A DNA stretch of 64,000 nt, from NCBI GenBank assembly GCA_018136815.1, contig CM030945.1:656605-720604 (forward strand), written 5' to 3'. This document shows, piece by piece, positions 50,622 through 63,915 of the stretch. How positions within the stretch are numbered: position 1 is the stretch's first letter; the number at the start of each line of letters is the position of its first letter. Made by a program: the position numbers and the translations under genes. This DNA is from Isochrysis galbana (Eukaryota > Haptophyta > Isochrysidales > Isochrysidaceae). A model generated the notes under the pieces. The model ran no database searches. It had not been told where the DNA came from and saw nothing but the letters and a program-made list of their open reading frames with translations.

Positions 50622-53349
50622 ATGTCACGGGTAACATATCAGATGAAGATGCCTAAAGACTTCTTGTTTGAACTTTATAAAAAATGCAATGATGCCATTG
50701 CCGCCAAAGAGTGGACACTGGCAATTAGAATTGCGAGTAATTTAAGCTCATTGTCGGCTGATATGTACACAATTGCGAACACGCCAGCCGATAAACTCCA
50801 CGTAGTTCTGCAATTGAATTCGGCAAAACAAATGCTAGAATTCGCCACTGAACAACTGCGAAAACAGGTCCTACCCCTACAGCGCCTTCTTGCGGTTCTC
50901 AGGCTTATGCAGCGCAAACGCAATGCGACTGAACGACCTCGACAGAATATGTCACCCTTGCGTGAACTTTATAGAAAGGCCATTGCCGCCAAAGAGTGGA
51001 CACTGGCAATTAGAATTGCGAGTAATTTAAGCTCATTGTCGGCTGATATGTACACAATTGCAAACACGGCAGTCGATAAACTCCACGTAGTTCTGCTGCA
51101 ACTGAGTTCGGCAAAAGAAATGCTAGAACTTGCCACTGAACAACTGCGAAAACAGTTCACAAAAAAAAAACTTCTTAATAATCTCACCGCGCGCGCGACC
51201 CTGACATCTTCTATCTGACAGCCGCGCCCGCATCCCTTCTCACTCCCTCGCACTCGCCTCGCGGCTCGTCCCCTTGTGCTCTACTTAGGGGCCCAGTACT
51301 CGGGGTTTCCAGTGGCAGGCGGCGTGCACCGATCCCCGACGGTCGACTCCTCGGCCTTCCCTCGCGCCATCGAGCGATCGGCTTCTATTGGGGTGTTTAA
51401 GGTTGGGGTTACCTTAAGTGTCGGACTTGGGGTTATGTATGTACCGGGTCGACGCTGTTGGGGTTGTTTTTTTTTTGGGGGGGGGTGTGAGGTGTGGTGT
51501 TCGTCAGGTTTTCAGGCTAACTTTCCCGCTATGTCGAGTGCGTGTGCCACCAGGGACAGATTCACGCTCATCGCGAGGACACCTTTGTCGTTCACCGTAA
51601 ATATTGGGGCGCTAAGATCCCTTGCGTCCTTAATCTTAGGTTTTCTGCCTCTGGAGGCTTGGTGCGTACGTGCCGGCGAGGTTTTGTTAGAGGCTTCAAG
51701 GCCCCGTACGAGGATCGTGAATCTGGTCAAGGTACGTTCGATGACGGGTATATAGTGGAAGGGGTGATTGTCGTATTCGACTTTGTAGAAGTCGCTTATT
51801 ATGTATCTCCATGCTACTATGTATAGGGTTTTGAGGCTATCGGGCGTCGGTGTACCCGGGTATGCGAAGAGTCTGTCCTTTATTTTCTGTGTCGCTGTCC
51901 TTTTGCGCTCCGGCGTGAAACCCGCTACCGCTTCTATGGTCTCGAAGATTGGCTTCGTGGCTGTGCACCTAGCTAAGTGGGTCGAGCTCTCGTGATATTT
52001 TCCGCATAGTCTGCAGGTATTCGTGGTCGCCATGGCGTGGCGGTTTCGCGTACATATCCTCCTGTGGGTGATGTGTTTGAAGTGAGGGTGTTTGTCCGTG
52101 TGTTTTAGAAGGGGTAGGGTGTATAAGCTGGCCACGTGCTTCCACTCCTCGTGGGTTAGGTTAATCCTTCGGGCCCATGCCTCGCGTGCCGGCTGGGGCT
52201 TGTTTTCGGTTGTGTTTTTCTCTAGCACCCGTGTTATGTCCGAGACCGTGGTGAGGTCTAGGTGCGTTTTGCCGTCCATTGTGTATTCGTCCGCTAGCGG
52301 GTATTCCGCGTATTTGGGGCCTTTCAACCCTCCCTCCCATCTAGCGGGAGGATGGTATAGTCGGGTTTCTTCTTGGGTCGCGACCCCCATCCGGTCGGCC
52401 GGCTCTCCAAGGTAGTCCGTGTTGGTGTGGATCCATATGTTGTTCATCTTGGTTATGTATGTTTCGTCGTCGGACACTCTGATTTCCGGCGGGGCCTCCG
52501 TGCCCGCCTTAGTGTCGCGTGCTTTGTTGTCGCTAGTCCCCGCCGGGTCTGATCCGGGCGCCGGGTCTAGTTGCGCTTCCTCCAGGAGACTCGAGGCTTG
52601 TTGTATTATCGACGCCCACGAGTCCAAGAAGCTCTCCTTGGTTATCCTGCTACCCGCGTGTTCGAATACTTCCGGGAGGTGGTCTAGGTATTGAGCGCAT
52701 TCCTCTTTCGTGTAGGGTGTGTCTGGGTTATTGTCTTTGAACACGTTATGCACGACATGTGTGTGGAGAGATTGCCATAGGCTCGCCCAAGCGGCGCGCA
52801 TACGCGGCGGCTGCTTGTGCGGGTTGTACCATATCGGTTGCGAGAGCGCACCCTCTTTCGACAGGCGAGATCGCCGGATGTCGAGTGATCTAAAGGTGTT
52901 TAGCGCATCTTTCCAAAATGTTGGAAGCGCCGGGTTACCTCTGAGGCTGCGCGTAAGAGTGGCGGGTGGAATTGTGGAGAAGACCGCGCCACGGCCCAGC
53001 CCCGTGCGGCAGAACCATGCGTCTAGCGCGTGTTTCCAAGATGCTTTTCTCGCGTTGAGGTAGTTAAGTATCCACTTGGCTTGTAGCGCTTTTACGTGGT
53101 TTGTCCAGTTTAGGAGGCCTGTTCCCAATGTGCGCGTCGCGTTTTGTGTGTTGTTAATTGGATAGTGTGGGTGTTTCACCCATTGATATTTCCTCCCCGT
53201 GTGGGGGCTTTCCGCGAAAACAGTTCACAAGCGTACAGAGCCTTCTTGCGCTTATCAGGCTTATGCAGCGCAAACGCAAGGTTGCACTTGGCGGTCGAGC
53301 GCGTGTGTGCCTGCCGCGTGAGGGGCCGGTGACCAGCGAGACCTGCTGA
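50622..53349 (+). pseudogene. Tandem-repeat ORF split by a LINE insertion
   Basis: From ATG 50622 the frame contains two copies of a ~105-residue unit: AIAAKEWTLAIRIASNLSSL, SADMYTIANT, DKLHVVL, SAK.MLE.ATEQLRKQ, then LLAVLRLMQRKR. The second copy is cut at 51162. Its missing end (LLALIRLMQRKRK) resumes in frame at 53231 and runs to TGA 53349. Removing 51163-53213 plus one copy of the 17-bp duplication restores an open frame of about 219 codons. The nucleotide identity of the two units is high, so the duplication is recent. Helical composition, mid-GC, no introns; the family is not recognised. The currently readable product ends at 51218 with LINE-derived residues. Confidence 0.6.
51146..53230 (-). 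mobile_element. LINE-A copy, 5'-truncated, 17-bp target duplication
   Basis: The minus-strand insert 53213-51163 is flanked by GCGAAAACAGTTCACAA (51146-51162 and 53214-53230). The frame 53179-51512 encodes the longest ORF2 C-terminal part in the window: GTGLLNWTNHVKALQAKWIL, NYLNARKASWKHALDAWF (post-RT LINE region), YITKMNNIWIHTNTDYLG, EEWKHVASLYTLPLLKHTDK, zinc knuckle CRLCGKYHESSTHLARC and KIKDRLFAYPGTPTPDS. The 3' UTR ends GGTGAGATTATTAAGAAG and 10 T on the sense strand (51161-51170). The frame is uninterrupted, so the insertion is probably young. Confidence 0.92.
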
Positions 53350-53404
53350 ATGAGTTGAAGCGACTAGAGATGAAGTATTAACATGAACACTCCCCGTGTT
53401 AGCA

Positions 53405-53660
53405 TGGCAGTGTGCTCCTGGCAAGCCATCAGGCATGCCAGGAGAGTGGGTGGTTCCTCCCCCATGGCGGGGGAGGAGTGGAGAGAGGGGGGGGCTCGTG
53501 CCCCGCCATGAGTGAACCAAGTATAAACTTAGTTTTGGCCTCCTGGCAAGCCATCAGGCATGCCAGAAGGATGGGTGGTTCCTCCCCCACGGCAGGGGAG
53601 GAGTGGAGAGAGAGGGGGGCTCGTGCCCCCCCATGGGCGAACCAAGTATAAACTTAGTTG
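53405..53660 (-). repeat. Two tandem ~130-bp LINE-A 5' monomers
   Basis: Read on the minus strand, each unit runs AACTAAGTTTATACTTGGTT, CACCCATGGGGG or a variant, CACGAGCCCCCC, CACTCCTCCCC, GGGGGAGGAACCACCCA and TGGCATGCCTGATGGCTTGCCAGGAG in pieces. Hairpins lie at 53515-53534 and 53640-53659. A related single unit starts at 8790. Confidence 0.75.
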
Positions 53661-54419
53661 TGTACGCCGTGCGTATATTGGACGCGATGTGCAATGGATT
53701 CCCCCGCGCGTAGGGGTGGCAGAGATATCCGGATATAATATCTACAACTACTGGCTACTACCAGCTATTTGGGTAGATTCTGTGGCAGGTTCAGCTATCT
53801 ATAGTCTCTAGCTAGATATTTGGGTGGGTGCTTTGGCGATACTTGGTGGATATTTGGGATTTGGGTGGGTGTGGGGGTCTATGTATGGGCCTACGCGAAA
53901 AGAAAGCGCCTCACGGAGCAAGAAGAAAACACTGCTAAGGGCCCCTGGCTCGCATGGGCATGGGGGTGGGGGTCAGCTCACCAGCGAAGTCCTCACACTG
54001 TGAATTTTACTACGCGTATGCCACGGATCATAAGGCCGCGAGCCCGGCTGCCCCTCTCCTCCGGGGACCCCCTCCCCCCGCCACGGGGGGTTGGTCGGGT
54101 CCTCATTGTCGGCCTTACCTTCCCGGTTGCAGTTGCAGCAAGGTCGGTGTGGGAGCGTGCAGCGCGCGGGTCGCGCCCACAGGGAGTTTGGGTTGGATTG
54201 TTTCGTGCTCAGCTCATGCCCAGAGGCAAAGCATGAGGGTAAGCCTGCCAGGCGCGCTAGAGGGGAGTAAGTGCCTAGGGGGAGAGCACGAGGTGCCGCC
54301 TCCCCTCCCCACATGAACTAAGATAGTAGTAGTAGTATAAAATTATTTATGAAAGACAGTGGAGTAATGCGTAATCCTGCGCACCCTCAAGGTTGAGGGA
54401 CATTCAATGGAATATTGGC
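53661..54419. other. Intergenic 3' flank of the giant gene
   Basis: A GGATATCCGGATATAATATC-type AT-rich patch (53731-53830) lies here. Otherwise GC-rich, with frames that I do not recognise. Confidence 0.4.
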
Positions 54420-57400
54420 TTAACCGTATCCCACGTCGGACTCTTCATCGCCTTCGTCAGATTCATCGTCGTCCTGCCTTCTGCACAACCCCTTACTCCA
54501 GCCGGCGTCGGCGCGCTTGGCGGACTCGAATCGTGTGAGCAACGCATCCGCCTCATCCTCTTCATCATTCGTCTCGCCGCCAGTGTCATCTGGACCGGCG
54601 TCGCCCTTCGACTCGCCGTCGTCATCGGCGGCCACCACTCCTGTGGAGCCGGCCTCACAGGCAAGACGAAACAAAAGCTCCGCTAGGGCATCTGATCCCT
54701 CGGCCCCGCGTCCGGCCGCCGCGCCCTCGCGAGGCGCCCCCTCGAAGCACGCGGTGCACACCACATACCCGCAGTCAGAGCACTCGAAGGTGGTCGGCGA
54801 GGTGATACACATAGCGCGCCGGGCCTCGCAGGAACGGTTGCGCGAGCAGCGGAACAGGGGGTGCGGATGAAGCGAGGGCACCATGACACCGGCATCAGCA
54901 TCGCCGCAAGCAAGCAGGGTGCGCGCCGCAAGGACCTCGTCCGGATCGTCCGCTGCTGCCACGTGGTTGTACCCGTCGCTGTCATCGTCGGACTCGCTAG
55001 TGTACCCACCAGCACCCACTGCCCCTCTCGAAACGGCGGCGGCCGCGAGCTCTGCTTGTAGCGCCTTTCGCGTATCGCCACCCATCCGACGCAGCACGTC
55101 CATAGGCGACTCCGCTCCCGCTGTGGTAGCATAAGGGTCGGCCCCATATTCGAAGAGGAGCATCGCCATCTTACGTTGGGCCTTAGCGCAAGCGGTCCAT
55201 AGTGGCAGCCGGCGTCCGGTCGATGCGATCGACGGTTTCGCGCCCGCTTCTAAGAGCGCGCGCGCTGCCTCGAGGCGATTTGCAGCTACCGCGGAATGCA
55301 ATGCCGTGAACCCTGATGTCACCCCACGTCTGCGCACGACATCGGTGTGGGCGCGCGTCGATAGGAGTGCACGCAGCGTGGCCAAAGCCCCAGCGAAAGC
55401 GCACGCATGGGCAAGAGTCTCGCCGTATGGCGGGGTGGCCTCATCGAGACGTGCAAGTAACCCCTCGCCATCGCGCAGACGCCATCGCGCCGCCACCTCG
55501 AGTTCGTGTGCCTCCATCTTCTCCGCCACCGAGTTTGCACGCTCGATCTCGCCAGCCATGACCGCCTCACGCAGGAAAGCCGCTTTTTGAAGCGACCTCG
55601 CCACGATATCGCAGAGTGTCCGCCGCACGGCATTGGTGGTGCAGTAACCGACGCCACTGTGCTCCGAGAGCCCACGCTCCGAGGCGCGCATACGGAGCTC
55701 TTCCCCTTTAGCAGCGAGCGACGGACGCATAATTGATGGCATCGACTCGATGGCATCCTCGATCAGGAGATCATGCAGCATGGCGTGCTCGCGTCGGACT
55801 TGATCGGCGTCAAGTGCAATAGTGTGCACGCACGCGGAGCGCAAGTAGAGGGTGTGATTGGCATTGCTGGCGGCTCCATCGCGACCGCACCAAAAGAGAG
55901 CAAGTCTACGTTGGATAGCATGCGGCCCATCTTTTGAAAGCTGAGCTGACTTTACGACCGCACAAGGTTGCCCATCAATGTACGTGCGCATGACACCGTC
56001 GGAGGTAGAGACTGAAGCCGAGAGGACACACCACTCGTTCAATGCAAGACGTGGTGCTCCGGCTTCCCCAAAGGACTCGTAAGCACCGAGGGTCGCCTCT
56101 TCACCGGTAAAGCCACCGACGCCGCCCGACTTCACTGCGGCCACCTGCATTTGAAGTACCGAGTCCGCATCGCCGTCCTGCAGCTTGGACCACGAGTCCC
56201 AGCCTGCTGTCGAAGCAACATGCTCTGGCACTTCTCCGGTAAGCTTTACCACCAAAGTAAGCGTGTAGCAGTTAAGGTGGTCGCCGCCTCCATTGCGCGC
56301 AAAAGGGACACGTGCAACGAAGAAGCCGCCCGATGAAGCCCGAATGCATGGTATGCGAGCATAGCCCTGCCGAACGAAGATCGCGCGGCCGCGCGCTTGC
56401 AAGCCGTTGGGAAGGCCACTGACGGCGTCTGTACCCTCGACGGCGCGCGTGCAGTCGTAAAACACGGCGTGGCGTGTCGTAATAATTGCTGGCCTTCCAG
56501 GACGCCGGGTATTGCGCAGCCAGCTGAAGTTGGACCCTACGCTCTGTGCAAGTGTAGCCGCGGCGCGCGACACCTCGTACGCGCGAAGGCTGGATTGTAC
56601 CTGGGCCTCTTCCAACTCCTCAGCAGTCGCGCGTGCCGCCGCTGCCGCCTCCATCTCATCTTTGCCACGTGGATGAACGCGCGACGGCTCTCGCCGGAGT
56701 ATAGGCACGGAGAGCGCAGCCGATGTGACCGCAGCGTCGCCGGGGAGCGAATTCGCGGAGGCCGCGTCCGCTGCTGTGGGCGACCCTACTTCCTCCACCT
56801 CTTGGACTGCAAAGTCAGCCTCTTCCTCTTCCGTTGCGCCGAGTAGCTCCATGAAGTCCCTGTAACTAAGCCGATTCGCACGTGTCGCTGCGCGCACAAA
56901 ATCCAAAACCGCATCAGGAGTTAGTACGGGCAAACCGAGCCAGGTGAGTGCCCCATATACATCTTCCAGGGCAAGCGACCCCGAGCGCATGTAGTCGAAC
57001 CGTTGGAAGGCATCGTGCAATAGCAGACCGCGGCGACGGATCGCGTGCCGCACACGCACGGCTTGAGCGCGCTGGCGAAGGAGGGACCAATCATCTGTGA
57101 GAATAAACAAACGCGCAAGTGGGGTATTCTCCCATGCCTTTCGCAGCCGACGGCGGCACCCAATCACTAGTGTGAAAAATAGGCGGCGGGTGGCACAAGG
57201 GGCAGGAAGGGAGCGGAGGAGCAGTCTCATCTCATCGAGCTTGAAATGCATAGCCGAGTCGAGGAATCTATAGCAAGAGATTGCCACACGCCGTTGGTAA
57301 TCTGGAGGAGCTTGCCAATTGGTCGAGGAATCCAGAACACGCCCACCGCTCGCACCGAGCACGCAGCGCAAAGCTAATGCAGTGTCTGACCCCTCAACTA

Positions 57401-60400
57401 TCTCATCACAGCCTCGGCGCATGTGCAGAAGAGCTCGTATCGTTTCAGCCTCCGCCAGTGACAACAACACAAAGTATCGGCCGTGATCGGTCGATCTGTA
57501 CCTGCCGGATATGAGCAGCCTCCGCAGCGCGTCAAGCGGGACGGGATAAGGTGAATCGCGGCACGTGCGCACGGCCACGCCTCCGACCCGGTGACCTCCT
57601 TCGCCAACGCTTTTGCACTCTTCCATGACGGTCGACGCTATGTTTTGACTCTCTGTGAGCTCAAGAGCGAGTGCATCAAGTTCATCGTCACTCAAATTGA
57701 CGTCCTCAGCTGCACGCATCGCCTCTCGAAGAGCGTGGCGCGAAAGTTGACCACTCCCGTCAATGTCGAGAAGTGCAATCGCATCGTCGAGCCGCGATGC
57801 CTGTGAGTCATCTAGGGGTGGCGGTAACGCGCCCACGGTCTTGGATTCGGCAGCTGAAGGGAGCCATTCGAGGACCATCGTCGCATTTTTTAGACGGCGT
57901 TCGCCTGTCCAGTCGAGGTTGAAATGGTTACGCGATACGAGGAGGTCAGCTGGAAATGGCAAGTTGGTGCTCCCATTCAAGCGGAATTCGGAAGCAGGGT
58001 AGAAAGCGCCAGAGTGGACAGGTGCGAGACTGGAGCGGCCAATTGTTTGCATGTCAACAACACGTTGCCCTAGTTCACAGAAGGCCCAACGCCTCGGCTC
58101 CTCATTGTCGCGAACGTACGCCATGTCAATATAGCGTTCCATTTCGACCTCGCGCTCCTGCTCAGCCTCGGCCTCCTTCTCTTGCTCTTGCTCCTTTGAT
58201 TGCTCCGTTTGCATCGACGACAGACCGACGGCATCGGTCACCATGCTCAGTATCGTGTCGCGCCTTGCCGTATCGCGGCCTGGCATGATCAATCTGGACC
58301 ATTCGTCGGCGCGTGCTTGCAGGATGCGCACAAGTGGCTGTCCCACCGGGGGATGGGCAAGGACGCTAGTATCGATAGGCTCCAGGAATGCCGAAAGAGC
58401 CTCGTTGAGCTGGGCTTGCGGCGAGATATGTGTGACATTGGAGAGCGAGGTGAGATCGTGCACATCGGTGGTGGAAGAAGAAGTCATTGTAGTCGGAGGC
58501 GTGGTGGCTGGGGCAGGGATTTCACATTCCATGTGACGAGCAACCCTTGTACACTCGTTGCTGTCTGGCAACGGGTCAGCACCACAACCTCCCGATGCAG
58601 CGGCATGCGAGGCGGCGTGTGCGCTGGCTAGGGCAGAGGCGCCTTCTGAAGTTGCGGCTCCGTGCGCACGAAGCAACTCCTTCAGTTCAACCGCCTCGTA
58701 GAATACGAGCGAATTCTTCCTCGTTAGCCCGCGCTCAGCAGCCCGCTTGAGCTGCACCTCCAATCCATCAGCTTCTCGAAGACCAATTGCAACACGGAGA
58801 GCTTCTTCGCATTCAGAGCGCGGGCCCAAATGCTCGTACCACGGAAATAGCGACCATGGCGCTCCTGGTGGGAAGAGATCAGCGGACACTCCAATATCAA
58901 CTGCCCCTGCTAATGCTGCCCCATGCTTGTCGCGTACAGTGCGCTCGGCCTCTCTATTGAGCTGTGCGAGTTGACGCTTTCGCTCTTTGAGCCTGAGCCT
59001 GTAAGGCTCGACTTGGGCGCGGGCCTCAACAAGGTCGAGAGCGGCACGCACCCAGCGCAGAAGGCTAGCTTCAGTCGGACTCAGCCCCTCGGGTGTAGGC
59101 CACAAAAGTTGCTGTGCAGGCTCGTCGCTGTCTTTGTCTATGTCACGGCCCACTTCAGAGCGCTCGGGACAGCGGCGGCCATGAGTGCGCGATGTCGAGT
59201 CTGCACCTCCAGCCTCCTTATCAACTGGCACTGTCTCACTAGTAAAGTTGGATACGCTTGCAGTCGCCTTCTCCCCTTGGTTGCGGATGTTGGCCTCACC
59301 GGGATCTACCTCACATCCCATCACAGCGGGGTCGCCCTGCTTAGCCAAGTGTGCATCGGCACCTTCACGTGCAACATTGTTGAAGGAAGACATTTCATCG
59401 CAATCTTCTTCCTCAGAGTTGGTCTTGGCCCTTTCCTCTGGGGACTCGGTCTTGGCCCTTTCCTCTGGGGACTCGCCTTCCTTGCTGCTATCCCTATCGC
59501 TAGCTTCATCGCCACAAGAGCCGTCGCTTAATTGTTCCTCGTCGCTCATCGACCCCCTCTCACTCTCCTCCTCGCCGCCCTCGTCACCTTCCTCATCCGA
59601 TGTGGCCACTTCGAAGCAGTGGGCGCATATATCAAAGTCGCAGTCTTCGCAATAATACGTCGCGCCCTCTTGCTCGCCAACACAGCCCTCACGCCCCTCG
59701 TCGCAGTACATGCGCTCCCCGGTACCAACGAAGCGGAGAGGACAAACATGCACGCTGCACTTCATCACCGCCCCAAGCTTCGACACATCAAAGTCCGAGT
59801 CAGAATCCTCGCCGTTACCCTTCTCTGCTTTCCTTGCTTCGTCAAATGAATCTAGCGTGTCGATGAGAGCGCGAACCCCGTCAGCGCGCAGAGTTTCACG
59901 AGCTTTGCGCGCCATCGGGGCGGTAACTTTAGAGGCGTCAAAGTCGCGCAGTTTCAGTGGATCACGAAGGACTTGCACAACTACCCGTGCACGCGGCTGA
60001 GCGATGGCAAGTGCAACAGCACCCTTTTCCCCGCCCTTCGCCCGGTTCAGCGCCCATAGCAACGGGCCTCGCCGCAGCCGTTCGCCTGTAGCCTCGGCCG
60101 TAGCGCGCGACACGGCTGCCATAAGTGTTAAAGAAAATGGCGAATCGTTGCCTGCCGCATCGAGTGCAGTATGCACACGTGCTTGCTGCTCTTTGGCTCG
60201 TGCGGCTGCAGCACGCTTGCTCGCGAGTTCCGCAGCCTTATCATGGTGATTGAGGACTTTCTCAAGCCAGCGATGAAAGGCTGTCACGAGCTCCTTGAGC
60301 ATACGAGCGTAAGAAGGAATCTGTCGAGGGTCGACTGCCGAAACAATACTTCGAGCCTGCACCCATTCGGTCTCAGTTACACCCTCAATTGCAGTAGCGG

Positions 60401-63400
60401 CGGTGACTGCGCCGTCGGCAGCAGACCGCGCATCATGCAGCCGTGACTGGAGTTTGGAAATGCAGCCTCCCCATTGGGATCGCATCTCACGGCAGACACT
60501 TTGCGCATCAGAAGCTCCATCCCCTTGCACAACGGACGGTTTAGTCAGCAAGAACACTGCCCGGCATAGTGCGAGCAAGGCAGATCGACCTGGTTCACCT
60601 CCAAAAGCGTGCGTATCGCCACCCATCACCGTGTCAAGCATGTCCGGCACTCCGTCCGTTTTGAAGTTGAAGTCCTCGCCGGCGATTTCGCGTAGTAGTC
60701 GCGGTAGAGCTGCCGCTGCTTCTTTGACGCCGGATTCCATCATCGTGAGTAGCTTCCCCAGCGTCGATGCTTGTTCTTGTAGCTTTGCGACTTCACCGTC
60801 GCATGCCTCCTCTCCTTCCTCCTCTTCCTCCCCAGCGTCTTCCTCTTCCACATTCTTGTCGACACCATAGTATTCGCGTTCGTGTGCACTGCCGTCTCCT
60901 GCGGTCGACGAGCCGTGCAGGTGTGTGGTCGCTTCCTTGTCAGTCTCCATGTTACGTTCACGGCTTCGGCGATCGACCCGACCGGAGGCCGCACGATCGG
61001 CTAGTGGAAACTTGTCGGCCATCAACAGCGTGCCGCGTAGATCATCTTCAACGTCATGTAGACCGTAGAGATCACAAATTGCTTCGCAGGCCGCCGCCAT
61101 TGCTGGGGTGCATAAGGTGGTCTCAATGCTCATTTCTACATCTGCCTGCGCCTCTTCACACGCCAAGAGAGCCAACAGCCAAGTGCGAAGAGCTTCTGCA
61201 ACGCCAACAAGTGCTTCAGAGCCGTCGAAACCATCCCACGTATGCTGTGCTTGGGCGAATCGTCGCAGCCGCTGCGAGGCGGAATGAGGCACGCGCTCCT
61301 TCTCGAACCCCATCAAACGCTCACGAAACGCAGTGGCTGTCGGCATCAGCCGCGTCTGCGCCGCCTTCCAGTCCGGCTTGAAGCCGTAAATCACACACAG
61401 TGTTTCTATCGCCATGCGCAAGGAAGCCGTAGGCGAGGTTTCCGCACGCAGGGCTTCTAATGCAGTGTCGCTGAGCTCACCGATCTTCTGCCGCGCGGTA
61501 GCAAAGCTGCGCGCTGCATCGGCGAGCCCTTTTGCCTGCGCTTGAGGTACAACTGGTTCGGCAAGATAGTCCGCCACTTCAACGGCGATAAGCTGCCGTT
61601 GAAATCGACCAAAAGCAGTGCGCAAGGCAGCAACCGGCCCGCGCTCGAGCTTTTTGTTGAGCTCACTGAGGTTGGTCTGCTCGCGATCAACGATCTTTTT
61701 CAGCTCGCGCTTCAGATCCCCCTAAATGGAGCATTAAATGAGAGAGTGCATCTGTGGATGGGTGCCTCCAAGCCCACGCCTACCCGGGCGTCCACCCCTA
61801 AGGACGATGAACGAGGCATGCGACCTGATGTCGGGCTAAATATTGTCTCCGTAGACGCACCTCTTGCTCTCTCTCGTTGATAGCACATTGACACGCGTAT
61901 GCTAACTTCATGAGAGTCTTCCCATCCCGTGTGATCACTGAGCCGTCGGAGTTTAGGAGAACAACCTCGGGCTTTTCCGGCGCTGTGATGGGAAGAACCT
62001 GCGGATATGCAGGGAAGGGCACACGGGTGACACGACGCTCTGGACGAAACATACTCGGGACGCAGCTTCTCGCGCCGGAGGCTTTGAGACTGACCTCAAA
62101 TAGCTGTCGCAACTTCTCTCGCCGGAGGCCGTGAGAGAAAGGAAGCGCCAGCCAAGGCATCGAACGAAAGCGAACGATGAATTCATCGAGACTGCCGGCC
62201 GAGGTCACATAAATGATTTCGAAGGGCCCGTGGCCTTCTTCACACCCAAACTGTTTGTGCGCTTGTTGCAGGGCACGGACTAAGGTGTCATCCTCTTCGG
62301 AGCCCTCAAAGTATATGGCGAGCGCCTTGCCTTCCAACGCCTCTCGCGATAGTTTACCTAGACGATGCGAGGCGAATGCAGCACCAAGGCTCTCGAGAAT
62401 GTAGCCCTGGACACATTCAGGATGAACCTTGAATTGCACATGCCCTTCAATGAGCCGATCCCATGCGCATTGCCGCCACAACGTGGCAAGATTCTGACCG
62501 CACAATTGGTCGAACATAATACGCTCGGTGCGCATCGAGTTCAGCGTCAGCCATGCAGCAACATCTAGCAGTAGCTGCCTCTGAGTGGTGTGCGAAGAGA
62601 TGCACGTGCTACCAACCTGCCGACTCACAGTGCTATCCGTTCTGCCGTCAATTTTCCCATTTGCAGCTTTGGGACCGTCGTCGAGATGTTGCAGACGGCG
62701 CGTGCCTCTTTGGCCATGCAATTCACCTGGCCCGCTAGCCTGATGCTCAACATCGGCCTCGGTTGCAGCAAAATTGTGCTCCACATTCAAGAGATGTTGA
62801 ACGGCATGGACGTGTGTGGACGTCTCGCCGCTTGCTTTCGCGAGTTGCCGCTTCATCAGCTCATTGACCTCGGGAATAACGAGCATAGTGATCGTTTGGC
62901 CATTTGCAATACCCCGCATCCGGAAGGCTCCCTGTGCAAGATCGCGCCAGACCATGTCCTTGCCCAAGGTGAGGGCTGCACGCGCATTCAGAGCATGCTT
63001 GATGTCCATGCCAGTAGTGTGGATCTGCGGGAGAGTTCGCACGAGGCGAGGTGTCTCAGCGGGCGCACAGAGAAGACTAGCAGACGCGACAATGAGTCGG
63101 TAGAGCATCCCAAGCATCCCAATACAAAGAGTTGCGCATCCCAACGAAAAGAGGGAGTAAGACCATGGATGAGTGTGACAAAGAGTGAGTGAGTAAGAAG
63201 ACCACGAACGAATGTGACATAGAGTGAGTGAGACGACGAATGAGTGCGACAGTGCGGTGGAGTCCAGGACAAGGCATCACTTGACTGTGCTGAAAAGGGT
63301 TTAGGCAGTCTTAAAACTCGATGCAAGGGCTTGCACCTGGTCGTAGAAAGCGAAACGATTTTCGACGGCTATGCCGCATTGTGATAGCTTCAGGACACGG

Positions 63401-63915
63401 CCAGTCGCACGCACAAGAATCACCTTCTCGTCGCTTTCGTCTAGGAAGACCACACCTTCACACCATCGTCCGAGCCCCGAGGCCAGGAGTTTGCGGGCAA
63501 CGCCCTCATTCCCCAACCCGGTAACGAGGGCGCCAGTGTCAATGAGCGCATGAAATCTTGGCTCAGCGGTTGCAACACGTGCAAGGAGCGAGCTCACCGT
63601 CCAGCCGCTTTCCACGTAGTCGACGCTCATGAATGACTCGCTAGTCAACACATGCATCATCCTTCCGTCTGACCCCAACTCATAGCCACACGCACCGAGG
63701 TCGATTGGCAAAAGATCAGATGGCGTGCCGGAGAATCCTAGGCGCTGGTCGAACAGCATCGAACCGCCAAGTTCCTGCCCCGATGCCGAGAGCTTGATGT
63801 GTTGATGTTGAGTGTACGTTGGAAAGACGGTCTGTTCGAGATACCAATGCACCGCGGCGGGGAGCTTGTGAAGGAGCTGGTATAGACGAGCCACCTTTGG
63901 GGACATGCACGTCAA
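54420..63915 (-). CDS. DUF3638/DUF3645-type giant multidomain protein, 3' part
   Basis: The gene enters from beyond the right edge. Exons: about 63890-63337, 63024-61861 and 61721-54420 (stop), phase 0. Exon A has KLSASGQELGGSMLF, GFSGTPSDLLP, FHALIDTGALVTG and VILVRATGRVLKLSQCGI; exon B begins IHTTGMDIKHALNARAALTL, then RDLAQGAFRMRGIANGQTI, the signature end of DUF3638/DUF3645 proteins, helicase motif VI-like in appearance. Exon B then carries a nucleoredoxin-like fold (FEIIYVTSAGSLDEFI, MPWLALPF, SDGSVITRDGK) whose WCPPC active site is replaced by EGSEEDD. Exon C (2433 residues) has a ZZ-like finger (YYCEDCDFDICAHCF, about 660), EF-hands (DIDGSGQLS near 1285; RMRSGSL-type near 1550), a LamG-like domain (about 1715-1950), two ankyrin repeats (about 2085-2175), a second Cys-rich finger (CSDCGYVVCTACF, about 2290) and an acidic tail. 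Family members are annotated as ubiquitin-related; the function here is not established. Confidence 0.85.
63164..63255. repeat. Intronic minisatellite in the giant gene
   Basis: About two and a half units of 33-38 bp (GATGAGTGTGACAAAGAGTG, AGTGAG..., then GAACGAATGTGACATAGAGT...) lie inside the 312-bp intron 63336-63025. Confidence 0.7.
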
